Shown: positions 23,508-32,505, counted from the stretch's first letter. The stretch: 38,651 nt of DNA from an uncultured Flavobacteriales bacterium (GCA_937973685.1 CALJKJ010000035.1:1-38651); one strand, 5' to 3'. Notes: generated from the letters alone by a model not told the origin. Numbers and translations: made by a program.

Positions 23508-24092
23508 ATGTTTAATAAAATTACTGCACTTTTCTACTTCACGCTATTCTTATGTATCACCTCTTGTTCGGAAAATATGCCAGATCAAGTTGTAACAGAT
23601 AATGACTTGTATGAATTTCAGGGTTTTAACATGGCGTCCTATGATATTCCAATGTTGATCATGTTACCAGACGAAACAGCAAACATTGGTGCGTCAACTA
23701 AACCCGATGTTGCACATGTTGAAGGAGATTTTAAATGGGAAATCAACGTTGGCCCAAATTTTAAAATGATTATTAATGATTGGGGTTCGCGATTAACGAA
23801 AGTAACAGATGAAAAAAACCGCTTAAAAGGATTGAAATTTTTCCAAATAGACTACATCAAAGACGAACCAGATTTTATCCTGTATAAAAAAACGCTTTTA
23901 GCTAAGAGCGAAAAAAATAAAGGAGCAAAAGTTGGAACAAAACACGAAAGTTATCATGTGTTTGCACAAAAACAACTAGCTGGGATCAATTATGTTTTTG
24001 AAAGTAGGGAAGAAGGATATGACAAACGCATCATTGATTTGATGGCGAAATCGATTTTATCCATTTCCGAAACAAGTAATAAAACGAATTAA
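23508..24092 (+). CDS. Lipoprotein of unknown function
   Basis: The 194-residue product has a lipoprotein signal peptide ending in ITSC (Cys20). The mature part is mixed alpha/beta with LIMLPDETANIGASTKPD, then FKWEINVGPNFKMIINDWGS and YHVFAQKQLAGINYVFESR. I recognise no family. It is divergent from the MerR/B12 regulator and convergent with aspartate kinase (10 bp between stops). It could be part of the light response if it shares a promoter region with the regulator, but nothing in the sequence proves this. Confidence 0.7.
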   Translation: MFNKITALFYFTLFLCITSCSENMPDQVVTDNDLYEFQGFNMASYDIPMLIMLPDETANIGASTKPDVAHVEGDFKWEINVGPNFKMIINDWGSRLTKVTDEKNRLKGLKFFQIDYIKDEPDFILYKKTLLAKSEKNKGAKVGTKHESYHVFAQKQLAGINYVFESREEGYDKRIIDLMAKSILSISETSNKTN

Positions 24093-24102
24093 CAGGTTTA
24101 TT

Positions 24103-25386
24103 TTATTGCGCGTTTGTTCCGTTTTTCATAACCATTCGTACGGTGTGTCGCGTTCGTTGTTCCAATAAAATTGTTTTGTTCGTTGAAACACGCGCAATCG
24201 TTGCATCGTCGTAATGACGAATAGTTACTAATTCTAACTGCTCATTGTATTTCACGTTGTATTGGTCTTGGAACTTTTCCAACAAGCGCTTTGGATCTGT
24301 TTTGGAACGATCGAAAAGAATCGAAAAGCTCAAAGCTGAATTTTGCATGAGGTTGATTTTCACCCCAAAAAACGCTAATTGCTGAAAAATATCTCCCAAG
24401 TTTTCCTCGACAATGAATGAGAAATCTTTTGGGGTAAACGACATTAGAACTTGATCCATTTTGAAAATAAACGATGGAACAAGGTGGTCAAAATCACCCG
24501 ATTCTTGAATCACAGTTCCTGGTTCGTCTGGGTTGATAAACGATTTTACGTTCAAAGGAATTCCTTTGTTTTGCAGTGGTTTTATTGTTTTCGGGTGAAT
24601 GACAGATGCGCCATAATAGGCTAATTCAATTGCTTCTTTGAACGAAATGCGGTCTAATTTAATGGTATCGTCAAACCATTTTGGATCGGCATTTAACATT
24701 CCAGGAACATCTTTCCATATAAAAACACCCTGTGCGTTTGTGCAATATGCAATGATTCCAGCTGAATAATCAGAACCTTCACGACCTAATGTTGTTGTAA
24801 AACCTTCACTTGTGTGTCCAATAAATCCTTGTGTAATTGCAATTCGTTTTTGCTTGAATTCTGGCAGCAAATAGTCATTGACCAGCGACTCAGTTTTTTT
24901 CCAATCGACTTCACCTTCTTTGTATTCGTGATTGGTACGAATGAGTTTACGTGCGTCTATCCAAGTAGTCGCGTGTCCTTCTTCTTTTAAGAAAGCTTCA
25001 ACTATCATGGTTGAAATCACTTCTCCAAGTGAAACAATTTGGTCGTATTCGAAAGCAGCATTTTCTGAAACTGGCTGCTGAAAACGCGCTTTCAGTCCTG
25101 AAAACAATTCCTCAATTTGATGGTGAATGTAAAAATGTGGTTCAGGAAACAATTCATTCATGATGAATAAATGAAATTGATAGCGTTCTTCTACCAATTC
25201 CATGTATTTCTTTTCGTCTTTTTCGACCAACGCAGCCGCGATCTCTTCAAAAGCATTTGTGGTTTTACCCATAGCAGATATAACCACAACTAATTGATCG
25301 TTTGGGTAAAGTGAAAGGATGTGTGACACATTTCTGACAGCTGCAGCATCTTTTACGGATGCACCTCCAAATTTAAAAACGTACAT
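24103..25386 (-). CDS. lysC: Aspartate kinase, monofunctional
   Basis: The enzyme phosphorylates aspartate, the first step towards lysine/DAP, threonine and methionine. The 427-residue product begins with the family motif VFKFGGASVKD. It continues with VVISAMGKTTNAFE, then TLGREGSDYSAGIIAY and the kinase-end block AYYGASVIHPKTIKPL. Two ACT-type regulatory regions occupy about residues 300-427. No homoserine dehydrogenase domain is fused, unlike ThrA-type proteins. Feedback control by an end product is probable from the ACT domains. It links to dapD in this window. Confidence 0.94.
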   Translation of the reverse strand: MYVFKFGGASVKDAAAVRNVSHILSLYPNDQLVVVISAMGKTTNAFEEIAAALVEKDEKKYMELVEERYQFHLFIMNELFPEPHFYIHHQIEELFSGLKARFQQPVSENAAFEYDQIVSLGEVISTMIVEAFLKEEGHATTWIDARKLIRTNHEYKEGEVDWKKTESLVNDYLLPEFKQKRIAITQGFIGHTSEGFTTTLGREGSDYSAGIIAYCTNAQGVFIWKDVPGMLNADPKWFDDTIKLDRISFKEAIELAYYGASVIHPKTIKPLQNKGIPLNVKSFINPDEPGTVIQESGDFDHLVPSFIFKMDQVLMSFTPKDFSFIVEENLGDIFQQLAFFGVKINLMQNSALSFSILFDRSKTDPKRLLEKFQDQYNVKYNEQLELVTIRHYDDATIARVSTNKTILLEQRTRHTVRMVMKNGTNAQ

Positions 25387-25401
25387 GAATTTATTTTTTT
25401 A

Positions 25402-25409
25402 CAAAAATA
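25402..25409 (-). promoter_or_regulatory. Candidate -7 element for aspartate kinase
   Basis: On the minus strand TATTTTTG fits TAnnTTTG and predicts a leader of only about 10 nt before the ATG at 25386. Confidence 0.35.
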
Positions 25410-25478
25410 GTAAAATGCAGGTTGTTTGATGAGTGGTGTTAGAAATTTTAAAAGGGAAAACGAAGGAAGGTGTAAAAC

Positions 25479-25506
25479 AAAAAAAGCCGTTACAAGAACG
25501 GCTTTT
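25479..25506 (-). terminator. Rho-independent terminator of the YceI gene
   Basis: On the minus strand AAAAGCCGTT, a 5-nt loop, then AACGGCTTTT form a perfect 10-bp stem running into a T tract. It lies 20 bp beyond the YceI stop and separates it from aspartate kinase. Confidence 0.92.
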
Positions 25507-25526
25507 CAATGGATATGCAGTTGCAA

Positions 25527-26144
25527 TTATTTTTTTGCAGCAGCTTTCAATTTCAAATTCAATTTGAATCCAACAACTGGTTTTACAAACTGATCTTTTT
25601 TACCTGTTTCTTTTTCTTTTGCTAAATCAGCTTTGAAACCATTTAAGTTCAACGAAGAAAAATCTACAGTGAAATCACCTTTTGCAGTAAATGAATCAGC
25701 TGTTTTAGTTGTTTTTACTGGAATTTTAGCAGCTAATTTTTTTCCAGCGATTGCTAATGTAGCATCTATCTCAGTTGAGCTAACACTGTTGACAGTAATA
25801 GCAACTTTAGGAAAAGCAGCACTGTTAAAGAAGTTAGGTGAACTTAAGTGACCGATTAAATCATTCGCTCCAGTTTCTGGCGTTAATTCACTTTTAATGG
25901 TGCTTAAATCTGCATTGAAAGATCCTTTCTCAAAAGTTTCACCTGCGAAAGTCATCGATCCGTCAGCTAAAGCGATTGTTCCTGTGTGACTGTGAGAACC
26001 ATCTGCGTAGTCACCTTTCCACTCTAGAGTTGTTGCAGTAGCATCTAATTCATACGTTACAGCTTCCTCAGTTGCTGAACCACAAGCTGTCATTCCAAGT
26101 GCTAAAAAAGCAACCGATGCAGCATATAAAAATGTTTTTTTCAT
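25527..26144 (-). CDS. YceI family lipoprotein
   Basis: The 205-residue product has a lipoprotein signal with MTAC (Cys21). A YceI/lipocalin-like beta barrel follows: TTLEWKGDYADGSHSHTG, GSFNADLSTIKS, then HLSSPNFFNSAAFPKVAITV. YceI proteins bind isoprenoid-like lipids (polyprenyl chains), and their cellular role is unclear. It has its own promoter-like element and terminator. Finding a possible isoprenoid-binding lipoprotein within 4 kb of a carotenoid operon is suggestive but may be coincidence. Confidence 0.9.
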   Translation of the reverse strand: MKKTFLYAASVAFLALGMTACGSATEEAVTYELDATATTLEWKGDYADGSHSHTGTIALADGSMTFAGETFEKGSFNADLSTIKSELTPETGANDLIGHLSSPNFFNSAAFPKVAITVNSVSSTEIDATLAIAGKKLAAKIPVKTTKTADSFTAKGDFTVDFSSLNLNGFKADLAKEKETGKKDQFVKPVVGFKLNLKLKAAAKK

Positions 26145-26164
26145 AATTTATTTTTTTGTTGAAG

Positions 26165-26172
26165 CAAATGTA
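26165..26172 (-). promoter_or_regulatory. Candidate -7 element for the YceI lipoprotein
   Basis: On the minus strand TACATTTG fits TAnnTTTG, 20 bp before the ATG at 26144. A TTG occurs 23 nt further upstream, slightly long for a -33 element. Confidence 0.45.
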
Positions 26173-26290
26173 ATGAAATTTATCTACCATGGTAACAATT
26201 AAGTAAAAAAACTTGTTTTTAACAATTGGCTGTTTGCCTTTTAACAGCATACAAGCGTGTAATTAGTTTAAAATAACTATTTTCGTAGCG

Positions 26291-27181
26291 ATGGCAAATA
26301 CAATCGAACAAACAAACAAAAAAGGATTGAGAACGAGTTACATCTCAACTGTAATTGGTATTTCATTAGTACTTTTTTTAATTGGTATTGTACTCACTGG
26401 GATAATGAGTTTGGATACCATTCAACGTCAAGCAAAAGAGAGTTTGCAAGGTGATTTATTTTTCACTGCGTCCAGTAACACGGCAGATATCAAGCAAGTT
26501 GAGCAGGAACTGAAGTCGTGGGATTGTTTTTCGGAAGTGATTTTCATTTCACCTGATCGTGCAATTGAAGAATTCAAAGGCTCAGATGAAAATTCAAAGG
26601 AAATATTAGCAGTATTTGAAGGTGAAAATCCATTGCCATCAACCATTAACTTTCGTCCCACAAGTGATTATGCTACTAAAAAAGGAATGGCGACAATCAA
26701 ACAACGTATTTTAAAAGCCTATCCTGAAAATATTGCAGAAGTGAATTATGATTTAGCTGCTGTGGAAGATGTGAATTTAGGTTTCAAACAAATTGCATTG
26801 CTAACACTTCTAGTTGCAGGATTGTTAATTATCGTTGCAATTGCGATGATTAATAACACCATTCGCATGTCGCTTTATGCAAAACGTTTTACAATTAAAA
26901 CCATGCAACTGGTTGGTGCTACTAGTTTGTTCATTCGTCGTCCTTTCTTAGCGCAAGCTTTGTTGCAAGGAGTTGTTGCAGGACTTATTGGCATGGCATT
27001 TTTAATGACAGTATTTTTCGCGCTCAACAATATTCTAGCAATCATAGAAATCAACTTAGACTTGGTCTCGTTTTTATATATTTTCATGAGTTTAATTGTA
27101 TTAGGATCGCTGTTAACCTTTGTTTCAACTTGGTTTGCTTTGAACAAGTACCTACGTTTGAAATTAGATGATTTATATTAA
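26291..27181 (+). CDS. ftsX: Cell-division protein FtsX
   Basis: This is the membrane subunit of the FtsEX complex, which activates peptidoglycan hydrolases at the septum. The 296-residue product has an N-terminal helix (about residues 20-42), a large extracytoplasmic domain (about 45-165) and three helices near 168-190, 222-245 and 255-280. The FtsX-type segment is AMINNTIRMSLYAKRFTIKT followed by MQLVGAT. The ATPase FtsE is not adjacent, so it must be encoded elsewhere. It heads a run ftsX, DUF3098, uppP, truB on the same strand, with short gaps. Confidence 0.93.
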   Translation: MANTIEQTNKKGLRTSYISTVIGISLVLFLIGIVLTGIMSLDTIQRQAKESLQGDLFFTASSNTADIKQVEQELKSWDCFSEVIFISPDRAIEEFKGSDENSKEILAVFEGENPLPSTINFRPTSDYATKKGMATIKQRILKAYPENIAEVNYDLAAVEDVNLGFKQIALLTLLVAGLLIIVAIAMINNTIRMSLYAKRFTIKTMQLVGATSLFIRRPFLAQALLQGVVAGLIGMAFLMTVFFALNNILAIIEINLDLVSFLYIFMSLIVLGSLLTFVSTWFALNKYLRLKLDDLY

Positions 27182-27205
27182 TTTAGTCCCTTATTATTTC
27201 GCATT

Positions 27206-27478
27206 ATGAGCAAATTTGATTTTCCAGTAAAAAAAGATAACCTTCGATTGATTTTAATTGGTTTGGCTATCAATGTATTAGGGTATTTATTAATGATCGG
27301 TGGTGGATCTGACAATCCCAACGAATTCAATGAAGCTGAATTGTTTTCGACTATCCGCATTACAGTTGCACCGATATTAATTGTTGCTGGATTTGTAGTT
27401 ATTATTTTAGGCATCATGCGCAAACCAAAGCCTACAGCTGAAACGAAAGCACCTGCAAAAGAAGAAACAACGAAATGA
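27206..27478 (+). CDS. DUF3098 membrane protein
   Basis: The 90-residue product has two transmembrane helices (about residues 13-32 and 53-71) and starts with the family-like FDFPVKKDNLRLILIGLAIN. The charged tail carries KAPAKEETTK. DUF3098 proteins are small Bacteroidetes membrane proteins of unknown function that typically lie beside ftsX and uppP, as here. The stop overlaps the uppP start (ATGA). A role in cell-wall synthesis or division is inferred only from this context. Confidence 0.85.
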   Translation: MSKFDFPVKKDNLRLILIGLAINVLGYLLMIGGGSDNPNEFNEAELFSTIRITVAPILIVAGFVVIILGIMRKPKPTAETKAPAKEETTK

Positions 27479-28269
27479 ATTTTTTGCATGCAGTCATTTT
27501 AGCGCTCATTGAAGGGCTAACGGAGTTTTTACCTGTTTCGTCTACTGGTCACATGATTATCGGCTCAGCGATGATGGGCATTGAAGGAGATGATTTCACA
27601 AAATTATTCACCATCGTTATCCAACTGGGAGCTATTTTAGCGGTGTTTGTCTTGTATTTCAAACGCTTTTTTCAATCGATCAATTTTTACCTCAAATTAA
27701 TTGTTGCATTTATTCCCGCAGCAATCATGGGCTTGATTTTCTCTGATGCCATTGATGACTTAATGGAAAGTCCAGCTGTTGTAGCGATATCGTTATTATT
27801 AGGTGGAATTCTTTTGCTTTTTGTAGATAAATGGTTCAAGCAGCCACGCATCGAATCAGACGAAGAAATGACTTATTGGACAGCGTTGAAAGTTGGGTTT
27901 TTTCAATGTTTGGCTATGATTCCCGGTGTTTCGCGCTCAGGGGCAACAATCATTGGTGGAATGTCTCAAAAAATGTCCAGAAAATGGGCGGCAGAATTTT
28001 CCTTTTTCTTGGCGTTGCCAACAATGTTAGGAGCTACGTTAAAAAAAACAATGGACTATTTTGATAATCATCCAGCATTTACAAGCGAGCAAATTAATTT
28101 ACTGCTAGTTGGAAATATCATTGCATTTATTGTTGCACTGCTAGCGATAAAAGGATTCATTGGGTACCTCAATAAATATGGTTTCAAACTATTTGGCTGG
28201 TACCGCATTGTTGTAGGAGTTATTATCCTCTTTTTATTAGCTTCAGGATTCCAACTTCAAATCATCTAA
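27475..28269 (+). CDS. uppP: Undecaprenyl-diphosphatase
   Basis: The enzyme recycles undecaprenyl diphosphate to the monophosphate carrier for peptidoglycan and other cell-surface polymers, and confers bacitracin tolerance. The 264-residue product is a multi-span membrane protein with both active-site motifs: EGLTEFLPVSSTGHMII near residue 13 and PGVSRSGATIIGGM near residue 150. Length is standard. It overlaps the DUF3098 gene by four bases and is followed after 4 bp by truB, so co-transcription is clear. Confidence 0.96.
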   Translation: MNFLHAVILALIEGLTEFLPVSSTGHMIIGSAMMGIEGDDFTKLFTIVIQLGAILAVFVLYFKRFFQSINFYLKLIVAFIPAAIMGLIFSDAIDDLMESPAVVAISLLLGGILLLFVDKWFKQPRIESDEEMTYWTALKVGFFQCLAMIPGVSRSGATIIGGMSQKMSRKWAAEFSFFLALPTMLGATLKKTMDYFDNHPAFTSEQINLLLVGNIIAFIVALLAIKGFIGYLNKYGFKLFGWYRIVVGVIILFLLASGFQLQII

Positions 28270-28273
28270 ATAC

Positions 28274-28969
28274 ATGCTTACAGAATTTGCTCAAGGGAGC
28301 ACCATTCTTGTCGATAAACCTTTGGGTTGGACTTCTTTTGATGTTGTCAATAAATTGCGTTGGAATTTACGTCAGCGCTTGGGGGTGAAAAAATTAAAAG
28401 TAGGACATGCTGGCACCTTGGACCCCTTAGCGACAGGTTTATTGGTTATTTGTATTGGAAAGCACACCAAAAATATTGAAGGATTTGTTGCCGATTCAAA
28501 AACCTATACGGGTACAATTTTATTAGGGAAAACAACTGCATCTTACGATTTAGAATCACCATACAACGAAGAATTTCCCATCGATCACATCGATGCGCCG
28601 TTACTTGAACAAGTTCGCACATCATTTGAAGGAAAACAACAACAGGTTCCACCAATTTTTTCAGCAAAACAAGTGGATGGTAAACGCGCATACGATTTAG
28701 CACGTGCTGGATTAGAAGTGGTGCTCAAGCCAAACGATATCGAAATTTTTTCAATGACCATCGATGCGCAACGTTTTCCTGAAATTGACTTCGAAATTAG
28801 CTGTTCAAAAGGAACGTATATCCGCTCAATAGCACACGATTTCGGAAAGAAATGCGCAAGTGGGGCAACCTTAATTGCTTTAAGAAGAACACGTTCAGGT
28901 GCTTTTTCAATAGCCGACTCAAAATCAGTTGATGATTGGATTACATTCTTCAAAACAGAAGCATTGTAA
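28274..28969 (+). CDS. truB: tRNA pseudouridine-55 synthase
   Basis: The enzyme makes pseudouridine 55 in the T loop of tRNAs. The 231-residue product has the catalytic motif GHAGTLDPLATGLL with nucleophile D50. VDKPLGWTSFDVVNKL lies at the N-terminus, QVPPIFSAKQVDGKRAYDLA in the middle, and CSKGTYIRSIAHDFG later. It lacks the C-terminal PUA domain of the E. coli protein, which is common in shorter TruB proteins. It is the last of the ftsX-uppP run; a separate promoter for queA begins in its final codons. Confidence 0.96.
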   Translation: MLTEFAQGSTILVDKPLGWTSFDVVNKLRWNLRQRLGVKKLKVGHAGTLDPLATGLLVICIGKHTKNIEGFVADSKTYTGTILLGKTTASYDLESPYNEEFPIDHIDAPLLEQVRTSFEGKQQQVPPIFSAKQVDGKRAYDLARAGLEVVLKPNDIEIFSMTIDAQRFPEIDFEISCSKGTYIRSIAHDFGKKCASGATLIALRRTRSGAFSIADSKSVDDWITFFKTEAL

Positions 28970-28994
28970 ATACTCCTAATTTTACTTAACTTTG
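28964..28994 (+). promoter_or_regulatory. Bacteroidetes-type promoter of queA
   Basis: TTG (28964-28966) and TAACTTTG (28987-28994) are separated by 20 nt, a full match to the -33/-7 pattern. It predicts transcription from about 29001. This rules out the upstream in-frame start at 28992 for queA. Confidence 0.7.
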
Positions 28995-29051
28995 CACTCT
29001 TTTTCACAATTGAAAAAGAAAAAGTTTAAAATTCTTGTACAAATGAATAAA

Positions 29052-30101
29052 ATGAAGCTTTCTGAATTCAGTTTTGATCTTCCAGAGGAACTGATTGCTG
29101 AATACCCAAGTAACAATCGTGACGAATCTCGTTTAATGGTAATACACCGTGATACAGGAAAAATCGAGCACCGTTTGTTCAAAGATTTGATTGAGTATTT
29201 TTCCGAAGGTGATGTCATGATTACAAACAACACCCGCGTTTTTCCTGCTAGAATGTATGGAAACAAAGAAAAAACTGGCGCTAAAATCGAGGTTTTTTTA
29301 TTGCGTGAATTGAATCGTGAAAGCTTGTTGTGGGATGTATTAGTTGATCCAGCTCGTAAAATACGTATTGGAAATAAATTGTATTTCGGTGATGATGATT
29401 CATTAGTAGCAGAGGTAATTGACAACACAACTTCGCGTGGAAGAACTTTACGCTTTTTGTTCGATGGTCCCTACGAAGAATTCAAAGCAAAAATCACTGA
29501 ATTAGGTGAGACACCGCTTCCAAAATACATCAATCGTCCTGTTGAAGATACCGACGAAGATCGTTACCAAACAATTTACGCAAAAGAAGAAGGGGCTGTT
29601 GCAGCGCCTACAGCTGGGTTACACTTTTCTCGTGAATTGTTAAAGCGTTTGGAATTGAAAGGTGTCAATTTTGCTGAAGTAACTTTACACATTGGATTGG
29701 GTACTTTCAGACCTGTTGAAGTCGAAGATTTGACGAAGCATAAAATGGATTCTGAACAAGTAATCATCAACCAAAAAGCTGTTGACATTGTTAACGATGC
29801 AAAAAGAAATAAACGCAAAGTCTGTGCTGTTGGAACAACGTCAATGCGTGCTATAGAAACGTCTGTTTCTACAGATGGCATGTTGAAACCATTTGATGGG
29901 TGGACAAATAAATTCATTTTCCCTCCATACGATTTCAGTATTGCGGATTGTATGATTACGAATTTCCACACGCCGTTATCGACTTTGTTAATGATGATTT
30001 CTGCTTTTTGTGGACATGATTTAATGATCGAAGCTTACCAAACAGCAATCAAAGAAAAATACAAATTCTATTCTTACGGAGACGCAATGTTGATCTTGTA
30101 A
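29052..30101 (+). CDS. queA: tRNA preQ1(34) S-adenosylmethionine ribosyltransferase-isomerase
   Basis: The enzyme transfers and isomerises the ribosyl moiety of S-adenosylmethionine onto preQ1 in tRNA, giving epoxyqueuosine. The 349-residue product starts with the family-typical MKLSEFSFDLPEELIAEYP. It contains VMITNNTRVFPARMYG, then GAVAAPTAGLHFSRELL, ITNFHTPLSTLLMMISAFCG, and ends YKFYSYGDAMLIL. Two start codons are possible (29043 and 29052). The second best fits the family, and the promoter 57 bp upstream excludes earlier ones. A strong terminator follows. Confidence 0.95.
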   Translation: MKLSEFSFDLPEELIAEYPSNNRDESRLMVIHRDTGKIEHRLFKDLIEYFSEGDVMITNNTRVFPARMYGNKEKTGAKIEVFLLRELNRESLLWDVLVDPARKIRIGNKLYFGDDDSLVAEVIDNTTSRGRTLRFLFDGPYEEFKAKITELGETPLPKYINRPVEDTDEDRYQTIYAKEEGAVAAPTAGLHFSRELLKRLELKGVNFAEVTLHIGLGTFRPVEVEDLTKHKMDSEQVIINQKAVDIVNDAKRNKRKVCAVGTTSMRAIETSVSTDGMLKPFDGWTNKFIFPPYDFSIADCMITNFHTPLSTLLMMISAFCGHDLMIEAYQTAIKEKYKFYSYGDAMLIL

Positions 30102-30117
30102 GTTGAACAATAATAGG

Positions 30118-30150
30118 AAAGGCAGTTTTTTATGAGACTGCCTTTTTTTT
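30118..30150 (+). terminator. Rho-independent terminator of queA
   Basis: AAAGGCAGT (30118-30126) pairs with ACTGCCTTT (30137-30145), followed by a T run to 30150. It lies 16 bp after the queA stop. Confidence 0.92.
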
Positions 30151-30154
30151 GTGC

Positions 30155-30514
30155 TTAATAATTACCGATTGATAACAAAACTAAGGTGCAAGCATTTTCT
30201 GTTAGTATGCCAGCAGCTTGTAATTGCGCATTGAAAAAGTCGTTTTCGGTTCCTGGATTGAAAATAACGCGTCTGGGTTGTAATGTGATGATTTTTTCGT
30301 AAAAGTCTTCTTGCCGTTGCGGATTCAGATACAAGGTTACCGTATCCACCTGCCAATTATTGTTCCATTCATTTTCAATCGAAACACCGCTAACCATTCC
30401 TGTTTTGGGGCCAAACGCAATAACATCATGTTCATGCTGGCGTAGCATTTCGATTGCTTTGTACGAATAGCGTTCCGGGTTTAAACTTGCACCAATAACG
30501 AGTGTGTTAGGCAT
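30155..30514 (-). CDS. CoA-binding domain protein
   Basis: The 119-residue product is a single CoA_binding_2 Rossmann domain. It has LVIGASLNPERYSYKAIEML at the N-terminus, HDVIAFGPKTG, then VDTVTLYLNPQRQEDFYEKI and FNPGTEND. Small stand-alone proteins of this type (YccU-like) bind CoA or nucleotides, and their role is not established. The gene begins 2 bp after the stop of the OmpA-like lipoprotein gene, so it is probably its co-transcribed partner. Confidence 0.85.
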   Translation of the reverse strand: MPNTLVIGASLNPERYSYKAIEMLRQHEHDVIAFGPKTGMVSGVSIENEWNNNWQVDTVTLYLNPQRQEDFYEKIITLQPRRVIFNPGTENDFFNAQLQAAGILTENACTLVLLSIGNY

Positions 30515-30516
30515 TT

Positions 30517-31479
30517 TTATTGTCCGATTAATTGGAATAATTCGTTCAAATTTGGAGAAATGATGATTTCAATTCTTCTGTTTTTCGCTTTGTCTGTTGG
30601 GTCGAGTGGGTGAAATTCACTTCTACCAGCGGCCATTAATTGACCAGGATTCATTGCGCTATTTGCTGTCATGATTTCAACAACCGATGTTGCGCGCAAA
30701 ACACTCAATTCCCAATTGCTTTTTGGGTGACTTGAACTAACCAATCTATCGGTATCCGTATGACCTTCTACAATGATTTCTAAATCTTTTTCCGTTTCAA
30801 GTACTTTTGCCAAATCGATCAACGCAACTTTTCCGCCTTCTTCTACTTTCGTACTTCCCGATTGGAAAAGCAATTTAGCCTCGAGACTCACGTAAATTTT
30901 ACCGTTTTTCTCAACTACTGTCAATCCTTTGTTTTCGAAACCTTTCAACGCCAACGCAACTTTTGTTTTTAACAATTTCATTGCTTCGTCTTTGCGTTGA
31001 ATCATTTCTTCTAATTCGTTGACACGCGCCTCACGTTCTGCTAATAATTTTTGTTTGTTGATCAACTCGTTTTCCAAGGTATTCAATACGCTTTCTTTGC
31101 GCAATAATTCTTCGTTTTTTGCTTCGATATCTGCTTGGTAATTTGCAGATTCTTTTGCGCCATTGATGCGCATTTGTTCTATTTTTCGTTCGTTTGCTTC
31201 GTTTTGATTCGACATCAAATCATATTGTGCTTGTAAAAAACGAAAATCTGCGCCCATTTGTAAGGTGTCTTTTTTTAACGCAGCCACTTCTTTTCTCAAT
31301 CGTTCGACTTGATTGGTTAATTCTTTCGCTTTCCCTTCATTATCTGTTGCGCTGAGCTTATATTTTGCTAATTCCTCGCTACAAACTTTCTCTTTCTCGA
31401 GTAATTCATTGTATTTTTTTGCAGGAACACAAGCGCTCAAAATAGCAAAAACAGGTAATATATAGCATAACTTTTTCAT
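30517..31479 (-). CDS. OmpA-family lipoprotein with coiled coil
   Basis: The 320-residue product has a lipoprotein signal with LSAC (Cys17). A long heptad-rich coiled coil spans about residues 25-180. The C-terminal OmpA peptidoglycan-binding domain contains LLFQSGSTKVEEGG, then EIIVEGHTDTDRL, NWELSVLRATSVVEIM and AKNRRIEIIISPN. It would tether the outer membrane to the cell wall. The ATG at 31479 gives a clean lipoprotein signal, unlike the upstream in-frame start at 31491. A short inverted repeat, ATCAAC/GTTGAT, spans 31481-31500 just before the start. The 96-bp gap upstream otherwise holds only a weak AT-rich hairpin. Confidence 0.88.
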   Translation of the reverse strand: MKKLCYILPVFAILSACVPAKKYNELLEKEKVCSEELAKYKLSATDNEGKAKELTNQVERLRKEVAALKKDTLQMGADFRFLQAQYDLMSNQNEANERKIEQMRINGAKESANYQADIEAKNEELLRKESVLNTLENELINKQKLLAEREARVNELEEMIQRKDEAMKLLKTKVALALKGFENKGLTVVEKNGKIYVSLEAKLLFQSGSTKVEEGGKVALIDLAKVLETEKDLEIIVEGHTDTDRLVSSSHPKSNWELSVLRATSVVEIMTANSAMNPGQLMAAGRSEFHPLDPTDKAKNRRIEIIISPNLNELFQLIGQ

Positions 31480-31587
31480 AATCAACGTCAATTAGTTGAT
31501 CAAATTTCGCAAGAATGCTGCTTGAAAAGTGAGTACTTTGGAATACTTATAAACAGTGCTTTTTTTATTTCCTGAAAAAGCAAGGTC

Positions 31588-32505
31588 TTATTCGAATAAA
31601 GGGCAAAGTTGTTTGATGGAGTTGACACCACGACAAGGACTGTAACTTAACGTTAATTCGTTGGTAGCAATGATGCCTTGGCGTAGCGATGAAGTCATGA
31701 AATCGTGGGAATAGACAAGCCGCCATTTGTCTTCAATGCGCATACCAAAGAAACCAATCAATGCGTCCGTTGTTCGGTAACCAATGCCAAATGTCAAGCG
31801 GTTGTTGTAATCGAACAATGCTTGTAATTGGACATCGAGTGGGGCACTTTTGGTAAAGCCTATATAAATTGCAGGTAAGAAAGTAACGTTTTCTGTCATG
31901 CGTTTGCGCGCACCAGCATTCACCATTCCATGAACGACCGATTGTGCATCTGATCCAATCGTTTTCCAGTTTTGTTTGATCAATTGATACAAACTCAGCC
32001 CAACGTAGTAGTTTTTTCCATTCCACCATGCTCCAAATGTTGCACTAGGCAAGAGTTCACTGTTGCTGCCATTTATTACAGGATCGATTTCCAAAGGTTT
32101 TGCTTTTGCCAGATCAAAGGAAAGTTGTGACATGCCAACAGCTAAGCCTAGTGACAACCTGTTTTCAACAGAGAAATTAAAATGTCCAGCGTACGAAAGT
32201 TGAAAATTGAATTGTTGAAAAGGACCAATCTGATCGTAACTAAACAAACCACCCATTCCGTGACGCGCACTTAAAAATTTGGTGCGTTTTGCTTTTAAAG
32301 GCGCACTGACAGTGAAAAATCCTGTAGTTGGTGCTCCATCGATATTCATCCATTGTCCCCGAATAGTACTTTGCACTTCCATACAGGTTTTAATACCCGT
32401 GTGAGCAGGATTAATCGCGTATTGATGTTGGGACCATTGGCTAATGTGAGGCACTTGTTGACCAAGTACCAAAAAAGGAAAAAATATGCCAATTATTTTT
32501 TTCAT
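31588..32505 (-). CDS. PorP/SprF family type IX secretion membrane protein
   Basis: The 305-residue product has a signal peptide and the family opening HISQWSQHQYAINPAHTGI. Barrel-like strands follow (GMGGLFSYDQIGPFQQFNFQ, YAGHFNFSVENRLSLGLAVG, FTIGIGYR-type LTFGIGYRTTDALIGFFGMR). PorP/SprF proteins are outer-membrane partners of the T9SS, and SprF-type members serve secretion and surface attachment of particular cargo proteins. It overlaps the T9SS type B cargo gene by four bases (ATGA), the arrangement expected for a dedicated pair. Confidence 0.9.
   Translation of the reverse strand: MKKIIGIFFPFLVLGQQVPHISQWSQHQYAINPAHTGIKTCMEVQSTIRGQWMNIDGAPTTGFFTVSAPLKAKRTKFLSARHGMGGLFSYDQIGPFQQFNFQLSYAGHFNFSVENRLSLGLAVGMSQLSFDLAKAKPLEIDPVINGSNSELLPSATFGAWWNGKNYYVGLSLYQLIKQNWKTIGSDAQSVVHGMVNAGARKRMTENVTFLPAIYIGFTKSAPLDVQLQALFDYNNRLTFGIGYRTTDALIGFFGMRIEDKWRLVYSHDFMTSSLRQGIIATNELTLSYSPCRGVNSIKQLCPLFE

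Noticed and set aside
28992..29051. Upstream extension of queA
   Set aside because: The extra residues are lysine-rich and untypical, and a full -33/-7 promoter places the transcription start after 28994.
31558..31581. GCTTTTT / AAAAAGC hairpin after the PorP/SprF-like gene
   Set aside because: Only 7 bp, nearly all A-T, with no T run after the stem on the minus strand; not convincing as a terminator.
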